Assembly: GCA_020724865.1 (NCBI GenBank)
Contig: DYGA01000001.1
Coordinates: 124,001 to 188,000 of the forward strand
From: Candidatus Paceibacter sp.
GTDB taxonomy: Bacteria; Patescibacteria; ABY1; S139-126
Length of the DNA stretch: 64,000 bases
Reading direction: 5' to 3'
This document shows, piece after piece, positions 1 through 8,773 of the stretch (position 1 is the first letter of the stretch; the number at the start of each line of letters is the position of its first letter). Under the pieces are notes generated by a model. That model saw only the letters and a program-made list of their open reading frames with translations, made no database searches and was not told the DNA's origin. A program made the translations under genes and the position numbers.

Positions 1-1002
1 GTTGAACCAATTACATCTCATATCAGTCTAAACAACAATGGCGATCAAATCAGTTTATATAATAGTAATGATGAGCTGGTAGATTTTACTAGTTATGGTA
101 AAGCGGGTATTGATCAATCATGGGCACGAGCTTCGGATAAAAGCTGGTTATGGACAAAAAATATTTCGCCGAACGAAGAAAATATTTTTTCGGAAAATAC
201 AAATGTTACCAATGAAATAATTAATTCTTCATTAACCAATAATACCAACGAATATGTTTATTTGCCTTTAGAAGAGATAAACCAAACTCAAGTTAATGAT
301 AAAGTAATTGTTACCGGAATAATTACGGCTGAACCAGGTCGGTTAGGATCGCAAATAATGTATATTATGAATGTAAATGGTTTACAAATATATCAACATT
401 TTAAACGTTGGCCCGCAGGACTAACTGTGGGCGATCGGGTAGAAATAAAAGGTATTATGTCTTTTCCCTCTGGCCTACCACGTTTAAAAGTTCAAACAAC
501 TGACGATATATATGTTTTAGAAAAAAACCAATTTGCTAAACTAGTATTACCAATTGTTACCACCGACGAATTAACTGAAGAACTAATTGGCTCACTCATA
601 ACCATAGTCGGCACGATAGTAGAAATAAAAAAAGGCAGTTTAATGCTGGCTGACGATCAAGGTGAAATTAATTTAGTGATTAAACCTTCCACAGAAATTA
701 ATTTGCCGCCAATCAAAGAGGGTGATATAATTGAGGTAATTGGTATACTTGATAAAACAACGGCGGGCTGGAGGTTGCTTCCGCGATTCAATACGGATTT
801 AAAAATTATTGAGGTAAAAAGTTTTACAACTTCTTCACCAATTTTAGAAAATGACCAAAAAAATTTAAAAAATAATTTTAGCAATAAATTAATTAACTAC
901 TTATATATTACTTTACTGGCTGTTATAATTATGCTCAGCCGATTAATTTACAAATTAAAAAAACAACAATATGGATACACCAACAACCAAAAAGTTAACT
1001 GA
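1..1002 (+). CDS. Lamin-tail/OB-fold membrane-anchored protein (5' end missing)
   Basis: The frame is open from base 1, so the gene begins before the window; the TTG at 262 is only an internal codon. About 333 residues are visible. The first ~62 look like the second half of a lamin-tail domain (an 'SLYNSNDELVDFTSYG' strand pair, then SWARASDKSWLW and a terminal PNEEN). Two OB-like beta domains follow (about residues 95-170 and 185-265; VIVTGIITAEPG and LITIVGTIVEIK starts). A hydrophobic segment near residues 300-320 is followed by lysines, consistent with a C-terminal membrane anchor and an extracytoplasmic body. Such proteins are common on CPR cell surfaces; the ligand is unknown. It overlaps the next gene by 32 bp. 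Confidence 0.75.
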   Translation, partial: VEPITSHISLNNNGDQISLYNSNDELVDFTSYGKAGIDQSWARASDKSWLWTKNISPNEENIFSENTNVTNEIINSSLTNNTNEYVYLPLEEINQTQVNDKVIVTGIITAEPGRLGSQIMYIMNVNGLQIYQHFKRWPAGLTVGDRVEIKGIMSFPSGLPRLKVQTTDDIYVLEKNQFAKLVLPIVTTDELTEELIGSLITIVGTIVEIKKGSLMLADDQGEINLVIKPSTEINLPPIKEGDIIEVIGILDKTTAGWRLLPRFNTDLKIIEVKSFTTSSPILENDQKNLKNNFSNKLINYLYITLLAVIIMLSRLIYKLKKQQYGYTNNQKVN

Positions 1003-1183
1003 TTTTGATAACTTTTGGAAAATCATAACTTTAGTATCGGTAGCGGTTATTGCTGAAGGCGTAATTCTCTGGGCAGCCACTTCAGATATGGCTGTTAACT
1101 GGACTTATGATACGGTTATTGCTCCTCGAGAAGTAGCTCAAGAATCTGTTGTGGATCAAACACCAGAAATGGTTAATGAATAA
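971..1183 (+). CDS. Small single-pass membrane protein
   Basis: A 70-residue protein with one hydrophobic stretch (about residues 16-36, IITLVSVAVIAEGVILWAA) flanked by a lysine-containing N-terminus and an acidic C-terminus, so the tail probably lies outside. Its start lies inside the preceding surface-protein gene, which suggests translational coupling. No family is recognised. It ends just before a long hairpin/terminator and is probably the last gene of that transcript. Confidence 0.55.
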   Translation: MDTPTTKKLTDFDNFWKIITLVSVAVIAEGVILWAATSDMAVNWTYDTVIAPREVAQESVVDQTPEMVNE

Positions 1184-1198
1184 AAGCAAAATAAAAAG

Positions 1199-1315
1199 GC
1201 CCATTATACTGCGGACAAGAAAATTTTTATAAGGAGCATTAAAAGCTAAAAGCCTTTAAAATCCTAATAAAAATCCCCATGCTTGTCGTGCCCGCAGAAT
1301 AATGGGCTTTTTTAT
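1199..1315 (+). ncRNA. Long hairpin with CCCCATGCTT element, then U-run
   Basis: The outer arms GCCCATTAT (from 1199) and ATAATGGGC (to 1307) pair, then CTGCGG with CCGCAG, then GACAAG with CTTGTC, and inner arms ATTTTTAT/ATAAAAAT continue the stem. Seven T follow. CCCCATGCTTGTCGTGCC sits on the 3' side at 1275-1292 and recurs near 25.93 and 52.54 kb. It could simply be an elaborate terminator of the upstream gene, or a regulatory or small RNA ahead of pepA. Confidence 0.5.
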
Positions 1316-1420
1316 ATTGTCTTTTTTTTGAGTGCTAACAAAGTAGCATAGCAAAAAAAATTTTACTTGTCAAGAGTAAAAAATTTAGTTAGATTAATCT
1401 TAAATAATTAATCATAATAT

Positions 1421-2938
1421 ATGCAATTAATAGTTCAACCAACACCTTTAGAAAAAATTAAAGCTGACCTATTGGTAGTTAATACTTTTGCCGGCGATAC
1501 CAAGCCCAATGGCGGCACTGGAGCGGTAGATAAAAAATTGCATGGGGCAATAAGTAAAAAAATTAAAAGTATAAATTTCTTAGGTAAAAATGCAGGCGAT
1601 TATTTCTTATTAGATAATCATCAATCAACTGGCCCTAAACAAATTATGGTTATATCTTTAGGTGAAAGAAAAAATTTTTCTTTGGATGTAATTAGAAAAG
1701 TTGCTGCTTTGTCACTCCTCGAAGGTAAAAAACAAAATGCAAAAATTATTACTACTATTTTACACGGTGCCGGTAATGGTGGCCAAAACGCTCAACAGTG
1801 CGCCCAAAGTTTAACTGAGGGTATATTGCTAAGTAATTATCACTTTGATAAATATTTAAACGAACAGAAAAAAATAAACCGAATCAATAAAATAAAAAAA
1901 ATAATAATTAGTCAGAGAAATAAAAAAAATTTAACAGCAATCAAACAAGGTATAAAATTGGGCACAATTTTTGCTGAGGGACAAAATTTTGCCCGTGACT
2001 TAGTCAATGAACCAGGTCTTACCATGGACCCAAAAGTCTTGGCCGATACTGCCAAAAATATTGCTGCAAAGAATAAAAATATATCCGTTAAAATTTTTAC
2101 ACAAACAGACATTGCCAAATTGGGTATGAACGCTTTTTTGGCTGTAGCTGCGGGCAGTGAAAAAAATCCTTATTTTATTCATCTTACTTATCAACCGCAA
2201 ACTAAACCTCAGCGAAAAATTGTTGTTGTTGGCAAAAGTATAACTTTTGACTCCGGAGGATTGTCACTAAAACCGGCTGATAGTATGACGACAATGAAAT
2301 GCGATATGGCTGGCGGAGCAGCTGTTTTGGGTTTATTTTCAGTGCTATCTAAGCTTCAACCAAACGTTGAAATACATGGGCTACTGGCTGCTTGTGAAAA
2401 CATGCCATCGGGTTCAGCAATCAGAGTGGGTGATGTTGTCCAAGCAATGAATGGAAAAACTATTGAAATTTTGAATACTGATGCTGAAGGTAGATTGACC
2501 TTGGCTGATGCCCTAACTTATGCGGAAAAATTAAAACCAGATTTTATAATTGATCTGGCTACCTTAACCGGTGCGGCAATTGTAGCTTTGGGAGAAAACA
2601 TCGCCGCTCTGATGACTGACAATAAAGAATTGGAAAATAAACTTATTAAAGCTGGGGAATCAACCGGAGAAAAAATTTGGCCATTACCTCTGGAAAAAAA
2701 TTATCTCTCACATATTAAAAGCAATGTGGCTGATATACAAAATGTTGGTAAAGGTAAGGGCGTAGCTGGCACAATTGCGGCAGGATTATTTTTACAGCAG
2801 TTCGTAAAAAAGACTCCGTGGGCACATTTAGATATAGCTGGCCCGGCTTGGACTGAAGATAAATCTATTCCTTATTTAACGGTTGGTGGAAGCGGTTGGG
2901 GTGTAAGGTTATTGCTTGATTATATAAAAAATTTATAA
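1421..2938 (+). CDS. pepA: Leucyl aminopeptidase, family M17
   Basis: This 505-residue protein has the M17 layout: a variable N-terminal domain (about 1-170) and a C-terminal two-metal peptidase domain. The signature NTDAEGRL is at 352-359 and the metal/catalytic block VGKSITFDSGG lies around Lys272 and Asp277. The family removes N-terminal amino acids from peptides in the cytosol and forms hexamers. Length is normal for the family. The ATG has no clear Shine-Dalgarno. The gene stands alone between the hairpin at 1199-1315 and a terminator at 2951-2980. A weak promoter (TTGTCA, 17 bp, TAGATT) may lie near 1375-1405. Confidence 0.93.
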   Translation: MQLIVQPTPLEKIKADLLVVNTFAGDTKPNGGTGAVDKKLHGAISKKIKSINFLGKNAGDYFLLDNHQSTGPKQIMVISLGERKNFSLDVIRKVAALSLLEGKKQNAKIITTILHGAGNGGQNAQQCAQSLTEGILLSNYHFDKYLNEQKKINRINKIKKIIISQRNKKNLTAIKQGIKLGTIFAEGQNFARDLVNEPGLTMDPKVLADTAKNIAAKNKNISVKIFTQTDIAKLGMNAFLAVAAGSEKNPYFIHLTYQPQTKPQRKIVVVGKSITFDSGGLSLKPADSMTTMKCDMAGGAAVLGLFSVLSKLQPNVEIHGLLAACENMPSGSAIRVGDVVQAMNGKTIEILNTDAEGRLTLADALTYAEKLKPDFIIDLATLTGAAIVALGENIAALMTDNKELENKLIKAGESTGEKIWPLPLEKNYLSHIKSNVADIQNVGKGKGVAGTIAAGLFLQQFVKKTPWAHLDIAGPAWTEDKSIPYLTVGGSGWGVRLLLDYIKNL

Positions 2939-2950
2939 AAAAATTAATTA

Positions 2951-2980
2951 AAAATCAGTTCACAATAAAGAACTGATTTT
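2951..2980. terminator. Bidirectional intrinsic terminator
   Basis: AAAATCAGTTC pairs with GAACTGATTTT around a short loop, with A/T runs on both sides. It lies between the convergent pepA (+) and slipin (-) genes and can serve both. Confidence 0.75.
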
Positions 2981-3009
2981 AATTTTCTTATTAATTTAAT
3001 CTTAAAAAC

Positions 3010-3753
3010 TTAACTATTATGATTGGTCATTTTTTCAAAAGCTCGTAAAATTTCCAAAGGAATAGCAAAAATAATTGTATTGGACTGATCCGAACTTACA
3101 TCATTTAGGGTGCTTAAAGTTCGCAAATGCAAAGCTCCCTGTTGAGCAGATAAAATACCAGCAGCTTTAGCCAAATTTTCTGCTGCTGCCACTTCGCCTT
3201 GTGATTTTATAACTACCGAGCGTCTTTCTCTTTCTGCCTCAGCCTGTTTAGCTATAACCCGCTGCATATCATCAGGTAGTATAATGTCTTTGAGTTCAAC
3301 ACTTTCCACACTAATCCCCCAAGGGTCAGTGGCTTTATCTACGATTTGTTTGATTTTTTGTGCTGCAGTTTCACGATTAGCCAGTAGTTCATCAAGTTCC
3401 AATTCGCCACAAACATTACGCATAGTAGTTTGTGCCAACTGCGACACAGCATACTGAAATTTTTCCACTTCCAACACTGCTTTATCAGCGTGCTTTACCC
3501 GATAATAAATCACGGCATTAATTTTAGCTGAAACATTATCGCGGGTAATTGTTTCTTGAAAAGGTACATCGACAGCTTTAACTCTAATATCCACTTTGGT
3601 CATGCTTTGGAAAATTGGCCAAACCAAACGCCAACCAGGATTTACAACTTTAATAAATTTTCCCAACTGAAACTTAACACCTCGCTCATATTGATCAACT
3701 TGACGTATGCTCATAATTATTAAAATTAAAATAAAACCAATAAAATACCACAT
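3010..3753 (-). CDS. Slipin/stomatin-type SPFH membrane protein
   Basis: A 247-residue protein: an N-terminal hydrophobic anchor (about 1-16), then an SPFH/band-7 domain (about 17-190; QYERGVKFQLGKF, NPGWRLVWP, VDVPFQETITRDNV), and an alanine/glutamate-rich helix (IAKQAEAERERRSVVIKSQGE) typical of slipins. SPFH proteins oligomerise at the membrane as scaffolds, often with protease partners. The usual NfeD partner is not adjacent. FtsH, another SPFH partner, is encoded 3 kb away, but nothing links the two here. The role in this organism is unknown. Confidence 0.88.
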   Translation of the reverse strand: MWYFIGFILILIIMSIRQVDQYERGVKFQLGKFIKVVNPGWRLVWPIFQSMTKVDIRVKAVDVPFQETITRDNVSAKINAVIYYRVKHADKAVLEVEKFQYAVSQLAQTTMRNVCGELELDELLANRETAAQKIKQIVDKATDPWGISVESVELKDIILPDDMQRVIAKQAEAERERRSVVIKSQGEVAAAENLAKAAGILSAQQGALHLRTLSTLNDVSSDQSNTIIFAIPLEILRAFEKMTNHNS

Positions 3754-3856
3754 ATATTTTAGAGAAAATAATTAGTTTGTTTTATTATAACGAATTCTAT
3801 TAAAATACACTATGGCAACTTGTCAAAGTGCATCAATACAGTTAATCTTAAAACAT

Positions 3857-4876
3857 ATGACGGACAGAATAATTTCACCAACTAGCAAAGAAGAAGATAT
3901 AAAATTGGACCAAACTTTACGGCCAAAAACCATGACTGATTTTATTGGGCAAGATAAAGTTAAAAAAAATTTGGAAATTTTTATTGGTGCGGCTAAAAAA
4001 AGACAAGAACCAATCGAACACACGCTTCTGTACGGACCTCCGGGCTTAGGAAAAACTTCACTGGCTTATATTATTGCCAATGAAATGAACGCTCAAATCA
4101 GAGTTACTTCAGGCCCAGCTATTGAACGTAGCGGAGATTTGGCGGCAATTCTTACCAATTTAAACGATGGTGATATTTTATTTATTGATGAAATACATCG
4201 TTTAAACAAAGTGGTTGAAGAAATCTTATACCCTGCTATGGAAGATTTTGCTTTGGATATAATTGTCGGTAAAGGACCTTCAGCTAGAACCTTGAGAATT
4301 GATTTGCCTCATTTTAGTATTATTGGCGCTACCACTAAATATCATTTATTATCTTCACCATTACGTGATCGGTTCGGTTCAACTTGGCGATTGGATTTTT
4401 ATACCAATGATAATATTACTCAAATTATCAAACGAGCAGCAAAAATTTTAAATTTCACAATTGATGAAGAATCAGCCAAAATACTATCTACTCGAGCTAG
4501 ACAAACTCCGCGCATTGCCATTCGCTTACTCAAAAGAATTCGTGATTTTGCTGATATAAAAAACCACGGCCAAATCAACCCGTCAATTACCAATGAAGCT
4601 TTGGCTTTATTGGATATTGATGAGATGGGACTTGATGAAATTGATCGAAGATTATTAAAAATTATTATAGAAAAATACCAGGGCGGTCCAGTAGGATTGG
4701 GGACTCTTGCCGCTTCCTTATCTGAAGATATTGGCACGATCGATGAAATATATGAACCTTGGTTAATGCAGTTAGGATTTTTAGCTAGAACTCCAAAAGG
4801 AAGAATCGCTACAAAACTAGCATACGAACACCTAAAATTAACACCACCTCCTAACCAACAAGAAAAACTAATATGA
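3857..4876 (+). CDS. ruvB: Holliday junction branch-migration ATPase RuvB
   Basis: RuvB drives branch migration with RuvA and RuvC (ruvC is at about 49 kb). From the chosen start the protein has 339 residues: Walker A GPPGLGKT at 60-67, Walker B ILFIDEIHRL, sensor 1 GATTKY, arginine finger region SSPLRDRFG, and a C-terminal winged helix ending in GFLARTPKGR. I chose ATG 3857 because MTDRIISP... matches the family's N-terminus. An in-frame ATG at 3812 would add 15 residues unlike RuvB. The stop overlaps the next start as ATGA, so the two are coupled. Confidence 0.94.
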   Translation: MTDRIISPTSKEEDIKLDQTLRPKTMTDFIGQDKVKKNLEIFIGAAKKRQEPIEHTLLYGPPGLGKTSLAYIIANEMNAQIRVTSGPAIERSGDLAAILTNLNDGDILFIDEIHRLNKVVEEILYPAMEDFALDIIVGKGPSARTLRIDLPHFSIIGATTKYHLLSSPLRDRFGSTWRLDFYTNDNITQIIKRAAKILNFTIDEESAKILSTRARQTPRIAIRLLKRIRDFADIKNHGQINPSITNEALALLDIDEMGLDEIDRRLLKIIIEKYQGGPVGLGTLAASLSEDIGTIDEIYEPWLMQLGFLARTPKGRIATKLAYEHLKLTPPPNQQEKLI

Positions 4877-5112
4877 CAATATATTTATGGTATTTTTTAA
4901 TTCCTTATGCCTTATTCAGTTTGGTGATTTTTGTCATGGCCTGGTTTAATTTGTATCATATTATACGTTTTAGCTTTTCCAATTCAACCTCAACAATCAA
5001 TATTATTATTTATCTATTAGGTTTATCTATTATCTTAATAACTTCACTGATTGGCATTCTACAGTATGATTGGTCACAAGCTATTGAAATTAATTTATCT
5101 TTAAATGCTTAA
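4873..5112 (+). CDS. Small two-helix membrane protein
   Basis: A 79-residue hydrophobic protein with transmembrane segments at about 5-25 and 42-64. No family is recognised. It overlaps ruvB (ATGA) and the downstream PH-domain gene (8 bp), so all three are probably one transcript. Confidence 0.65.
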   Translation: MTIYLWYFLIPYALFSLVIFVMAWFNLYHIIRFSFSNSTSTINIIIYLLGLSIILITSLIGILQYDWSQAIEINLSLNA

Positions 5113-5737
5113 GAATCATTTTTTTCCTTCTCAAAAACCAGATGAAAAAATTATTATGTTGCGTCGCCGTCATTGGTTAATAGCCGCTACTATTATTTTA
5201 AAATATGGACTATTTCTTTTAGCGCCAATTATATTATATTTTCTCATTAACAATGTTTTTACTTTTGTGGAAATTAGACTGGAACAAAGTCTATTAGCCG
5301 GCCCATTACTGACTTTATTATTATCTTTATACTATAGCTTAACTTGGGTTTTATTTTGGCATGCTTGGATTGATTATTATCTAGACGTTTGGATAGTAAC
5401 TGATAAACGAATTGTCAATATAAAACAAAAAGGGTTATTTTCCCGTTCCATATCTGAAGCTAAACTTTATCGTATACAAGACGTCCAAGCAGAAGTACAC
5501 GGCCTATTGCCAACTTTTTTTCATTTTGGCAATGTTACTATACGCACTGCTGGTAATGAAACATTTGCCGTTTTTGAACAAGTCCCTAGTCCCTACGAAA
5601 CTTCCCGAGAAATTTTAAAACTGGTTGAATACGAAAAAAAACATCACGACAATAATGATGATAATAAAATTAATACAATAAAAGCTGGTGATCCAGATCA
5701 CGACTCAATCAATAATCAAATCTACCATGGAGCTTAA
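5105..5737 (+). CDS. Membrane protein with bacterial PH domain (YdbT-like)
   Basis: This 210-residue protein has two hydrophobic segments (about 23-45 and 60-85) followed by a bacterial PH (bPH2) domain at about 95-175: VTDKRIVNIKQKGLFSR, IYRIQDV-like (LYRIQDVQ), and FGNVTIRTAG. bPH2 domains sit on the cytoplasmic face of membrane proteins; their ligands are mostly unknown. It lies between two overlapping genes in the ruvB-queA stretch. The C-terminal 30 residues are D/N-rich and probably disordered. Confidence 0.8.
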   Translation: MLKNHFFPSQKPDEKIIMLRRRHWLIAATIILKYGLFLLAPIILYFLINNVFTFVEIRLEQSLLAGPLLTLLLSLYYSLTWVLFWHAWIDYYLDVWIVTDKRIVNIKQKGLFSRSISEAKLYRIQDVQAEVHGLLPTFFHFGNVTIRTAGNETFAVFEQVPSPYETSREILKLVEYEKKHHDNNDDNKINTIKAGDPDHDSINNQIYHGA

Positions 5738-6776
5738 AGACTTTAATTATTTTCTACCAACAAATCTAATTGCTCAAGTACCAGTTAAACCGCGCGACCA
5801 CTCGCGGCTTTTTGTATATAATCGAGAGACGAAAAAAATAAAACATGACTATTTTTACAATTTGCCATTATATTTAAAATCGGGTGATGTGTTAGTGTTA
5901 AATAACACTAAAGTTTTTCCTGCTAGATTACTTGGACACAAAGACACTGGAGGAAAAATTGAAATATTTTTACTAAAAAAAATAAATAAAAACAGCTGGC
6001 AAGTTTTAGTAGGCAATAAAAGAAAAAAATTAAACAAAAAAATTTATTTCAGTAAAAAATTTTTTGGTACTTTGATTAAAAATAACCAAGATGGTACTTG
6101 GGTGATTAAATTTAACCTTAGCGGAAATAATTTTTGGCAACAAATAAATAAATATGGCCATACCCCCTTGCCACCATATATTAAAAAGGACGCTAAACTA
6201 AAAGACTACCAAACAATTTTTGCCAATAAAATCGGTTCAGTTGCAGCTCCTACGGCTGGCCTTCATTTTACAAAAACTTTAATCAACAAATTAAAAAAAC
6301 AAGGTTTACAAATAGAATATATAACCTTACATGTTGGTCTGGGCACCTTTGCACCTGTCAAAACAAAAAATATTACTAAACATAAATTGCATTCGGAATG
6401 GGTGGAAATAGGAAAAAGAACTGCTAACAGACTAAATGCCGCTAAAAAATCTGGCAAAAAAATTATTGCTGTAGGAACAACCAGCATCAGAGCTCTCGAA
6501 GCGCTAACCCAAAAACAGAAAAATAAATACATAATTAAACCAGCAAAAAAATGGGTTAATATTTTTATTTACCCCGGCTATAAATTCAAATTTGTTGATA
6601 TGATTATTACTAATTTTCATTTACCTAAAAGTTCTTTACTTATGTTAATAGCCGCATTTCTGGCTACAGAAAAAAATAAATATTCTGGCATAACTAAACT
6701 ACAAAAAATATATAAACTTGCTATTCAAAAAAAATATCGCTTTTACTCGTTTGGCGATGGAATGTTGATTAAATGA
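5727..6776 (+). CDS. queA: tRNA preQ1(34) S-adenosylmethionine ribosyltransferase-isomerase
   Basis: QueA adds the epoxycyclopentane ring to preQ1 at tRNA position 34 in queuosine synthesis. From ATG 5727 the protein has 349 residues and begins MELKDFNYFLPTNLIAQ, the family's usual N-terminus. An earlier in-frame ATG at 5688 lies deep inside the previous gene. Family motifs: RLFVYNRET, GDVLVLNNTKVFPARL, APTAGLHFT, LHVGLGTFAPV, and VGTTSIRALEAL. The start overlaps the PH-domain gene by 11 bp. No other queuosine gene is in the window, so preQ1 may be scavenged or made elsewhere. Confidence 0.93.
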   Translation: MELKDFNYFLPTNLIAQVPVKPRDHSRLFVYNRETKKIKHDYFYNLPLYLKSGDVLVLNNTKVFPARLLGHKDTGGKIEIFLLKKINKNSWQVLVGNKRKKLNKKIYFSKKFFGTLIKNNQDGTWVIKFNLSGNNFWQQINKYGHTPLPPYIKKDAKLKDYQTIFANKIGSVAAPTAGLHFTKTLINKLKKQGLQIEYITLHVGLGTFAPVKTKNITKHKLHSEWVEIGKRTANRLNAAKKSGKKIIAVGTTSIRALEALTQKQKNKYIIKPAKKWVNIFIYPGYKFKFVDMIITNFHLPKSSLLMLIAAFLATEKNKYSGITKLQKIYKLAIQKKYRFYSFGDGMLIK

Positions 6777-6852
6777 AAATTTAACTAGCTTGAATTTTAT
6801 TATTAATTAACTTATAATTTAAACACTTTATTTTTAATTACTGAATTTTTAT

Positions 6853-8676
6853 ATGAAATCATTGAGCAAAAATTTTTTATTAATTTTTATAGTTTTTTTT
6901 GCTTTAGCCGCTTTATTTAGTTTTATTTACAACCCTAATCAAAAAATAGATGTTGTGGGCATTAATCAACTTATTACCTATGTCAACAATGAAGAAATAA
7001 ATAAAATTGAGGTTGAAGGCAATACCATTATGGTAAGTTTAAAAAATGGCGAAATAAAAAAAATTACCAAAGAAAATACTGAATCTTTTTCTGATATAGT
7101 TGCCAATTATCAAATTGATAAAAATAAATTAAATAATATTGATATTATTATCAAAGAAGATCCTTCAAAATCAATTTTTCTGGGAACAATTTTGCCATTT
7201 TTAATTCCGTTCATTTTAATTGCTGGCTTTATTTGGTTTATGATGCGACAAGTGCAAGGTGCTAACAACCGCGCTATGTCCTTTGGTCAAGCTATGGCCA
7301 AAGATGTTGGTCAACAAAAAATGAAAAAGAAAATAACTTTTATGGATGTAGCTGGGGCCAAAGAAGCTAAAGAAGAACTTGAAGAAATAGTTGAATTTTT
7401 AAAAAATCCCAAAAAATTTATTTCCTTGGGGGCAAAAATTCCAAAAGGTGTTTTATTGATGGGCAGTCCGGGAACTGGAAAAACTTTATTAGCCAGAGCA
7501 GTGGCGGGTGAAGCTAATGTTCCGTTTTTCCATATTTCGGGCAGTGAATTTGTGGAGATGTTTGTAGGAGTTGGTGCAAGTCGAGTTAGAGACCTATTTA
7601 ATAAGGCCAAGAAAAATTCCCCCTGTATTGTATTTATTGATGAAATTGATGCGGTTGGTAGACAACGAGGCGCCGGTTTGGGCGGATCACATGACGAAAG
7701 GGAACAAACTTTAAATCAGATTTTAGTAGAAATGGATGGTTTTGACAATGAAACTAATATTATTGTCATGGCCGCTACTAATCGTCCTGATGTGCTTGAT
7801 CCAGCCCTACTCCGACCGGGCAGATTTGACCGTCGAGTAGTTATTGACTTGCCTGATATAAATGATCGTGAAGCCATACTAAAAATTCACGCTCGCAATA
7901 AACCTTTAGCTGAAGATGTTTCACTGCGCAATGTTGCTGAAAGAACGGCTGGATTTTCTGGAGCTGACTTAGAAAATTTACTTAATGAAGCGGCAATTCT
8001 TACCGCTAGACAAAATAAACGCAAAATAGGAAAAGAGGAAATTTATTCAAGTATTGAAAAAGTAATTTTAGGTCCGGAAAGAAAATCAGCTGTCATTTCG
8101 GAAAAAGAGAAAAAAATCACCGCTTATCATGAAGCTGGCCACGCCTTGGTTGGACATATGCTTATTCATACAGATCCGGTACAAAAAATTTCTATTATTT
8201 CACGAGGGCGAGCTGGTGGTTATACTTTAGCTACCCCAAAAGAAGATAAACGCTTATATAGCAAATCAGAAATGCTTGACCGGCTGACTATGATTATGGG
8301 GGGTTACGCTGCAGAAATGATTGTATTTGGTGAAGTTACTACTGGACCAAGCAATGATTTACAAAAAGCAACCTCTCTGGCTAAAGCAATCGTGACTGAA
8401 TATGGTATGGATGAAAAATTGGGTCCAAGAACTTTTGGTCAAAAAGAAGAAATGATTTTTTTGGGTAAAGAAATTCATGAAAGACGTGATTATTCAGAAA
8501 GAACTTCACAAATGATAGATGAACAAATTACCAGTATAATCAAAAGTGCTTATCATCAAGCCGTAGAAATAATAAATAAACATAAAAATAAGCTGGAACA
8601 AATTGTTGAGGTTTTGCTTGCTAAAGAAACTATAGAAAGAGAAGAATTTACAGAAATAATGTCAGAAAAAGTATAA
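6853..8676 (+). CDS. ftsH: ATP-dependent zinc metalloprotease FtsH
   Basis: A membrane-bound AAA+ protease that degrades misfolded and regulatory proteins. 607 residues: TM1 (about 6-25), a short periplasmic loop, TM2 (about 113-132), an AAA domain with Walker A GSPGTGKT near 200 and Walker B IVFIDEIDAVG, SRH region LLRPGRFDRR, and the M41 zinc site HEAGH. Everything expected for an active enzyme is present. It is preceded by an AT-rich 76-bp gap and followed by a strong terminator (8691-8719), so it is probably monocistronic. Confidence 0.96.
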   Translation: MKSLSKNFLLIFIVFFALAALFSFIYNPNQKIDVVGINQLITYVNNEEINKIEVEGNTIMVSLKNGEIKKITKENTESFSDIVANYQIDKNKLNNIDIIIKEDPSKSIFLGTILPFLIPFILIAGFIWFMMRQVQGANNRAMSFGQAMAKDVGQQKMKKKITFMDVAGAKEAKEELEEIVEFLKNPKKFISLGAKIPKGVLLMGSPGTGKTLLARAVAGEANVPFFHISGSEFVEMFVGVGASRVRDLFNKAKKNSPCIVFIDEIDAVGRQRGAGLGGSHDEREQTLNQILVEMDGFDNETNIIVMAATNRPDVLDPALLRPGRFDRRVVIDLPDINDREAILKIHARNKPLAEDVSLRNVAERTAGFSGADLENLLNEAAILTARQNKRKIGKEEIYSSIEKVILGPERKSAVISEKEKKITAYHEAGHALVGHMLIHTDPVQKISIISRGRAGGYTLATPKEDKRLYSKSEMLDRLTMIMGGYAAEMIVFGEVTTGPSNDLQKATSLAKAIVTEYGMDEKLGPRTFGQKEEMIFLGKEIHERRDYSERTSQMIDEQITSIIKSAYHQAVEIINKHKNKLEQIVEVLLAKETIEREEFTEIMSEKV

Positions 8677-8690
8677 AAATAAAAATATCA

Positions 8691-8719
8691 AATCCGCCCA
8701 TCTATTGGGCGGATTTTTA
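8691..8719 (+). terminator. Intrinsic terminator after ftsH
   Basis: AATCCGCCCA and TGGGCGGATT form a GC-rich 10-bp stem with a short loop, followed by TTTTATTTT. Confidence 0.88.
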
Positions 8720-8773
8720 TTTTGTGTTATAATAATATAAATAAACTTACTATTTATAAATAATTAAAACTAT

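Noticed and set aside
262..1002. Gene starting at TTG 262
   Set aside because: The frame is open to base 1 and the upstream part completes a lamin-tail domain, so 262 is internal.
1330..1338. GAGTGCTAA, half of a CIRCE heat-shock operator
   Set aside because: The partner TTAGCACTC is not 9 bp upstream, and the gene downstream is pepA.
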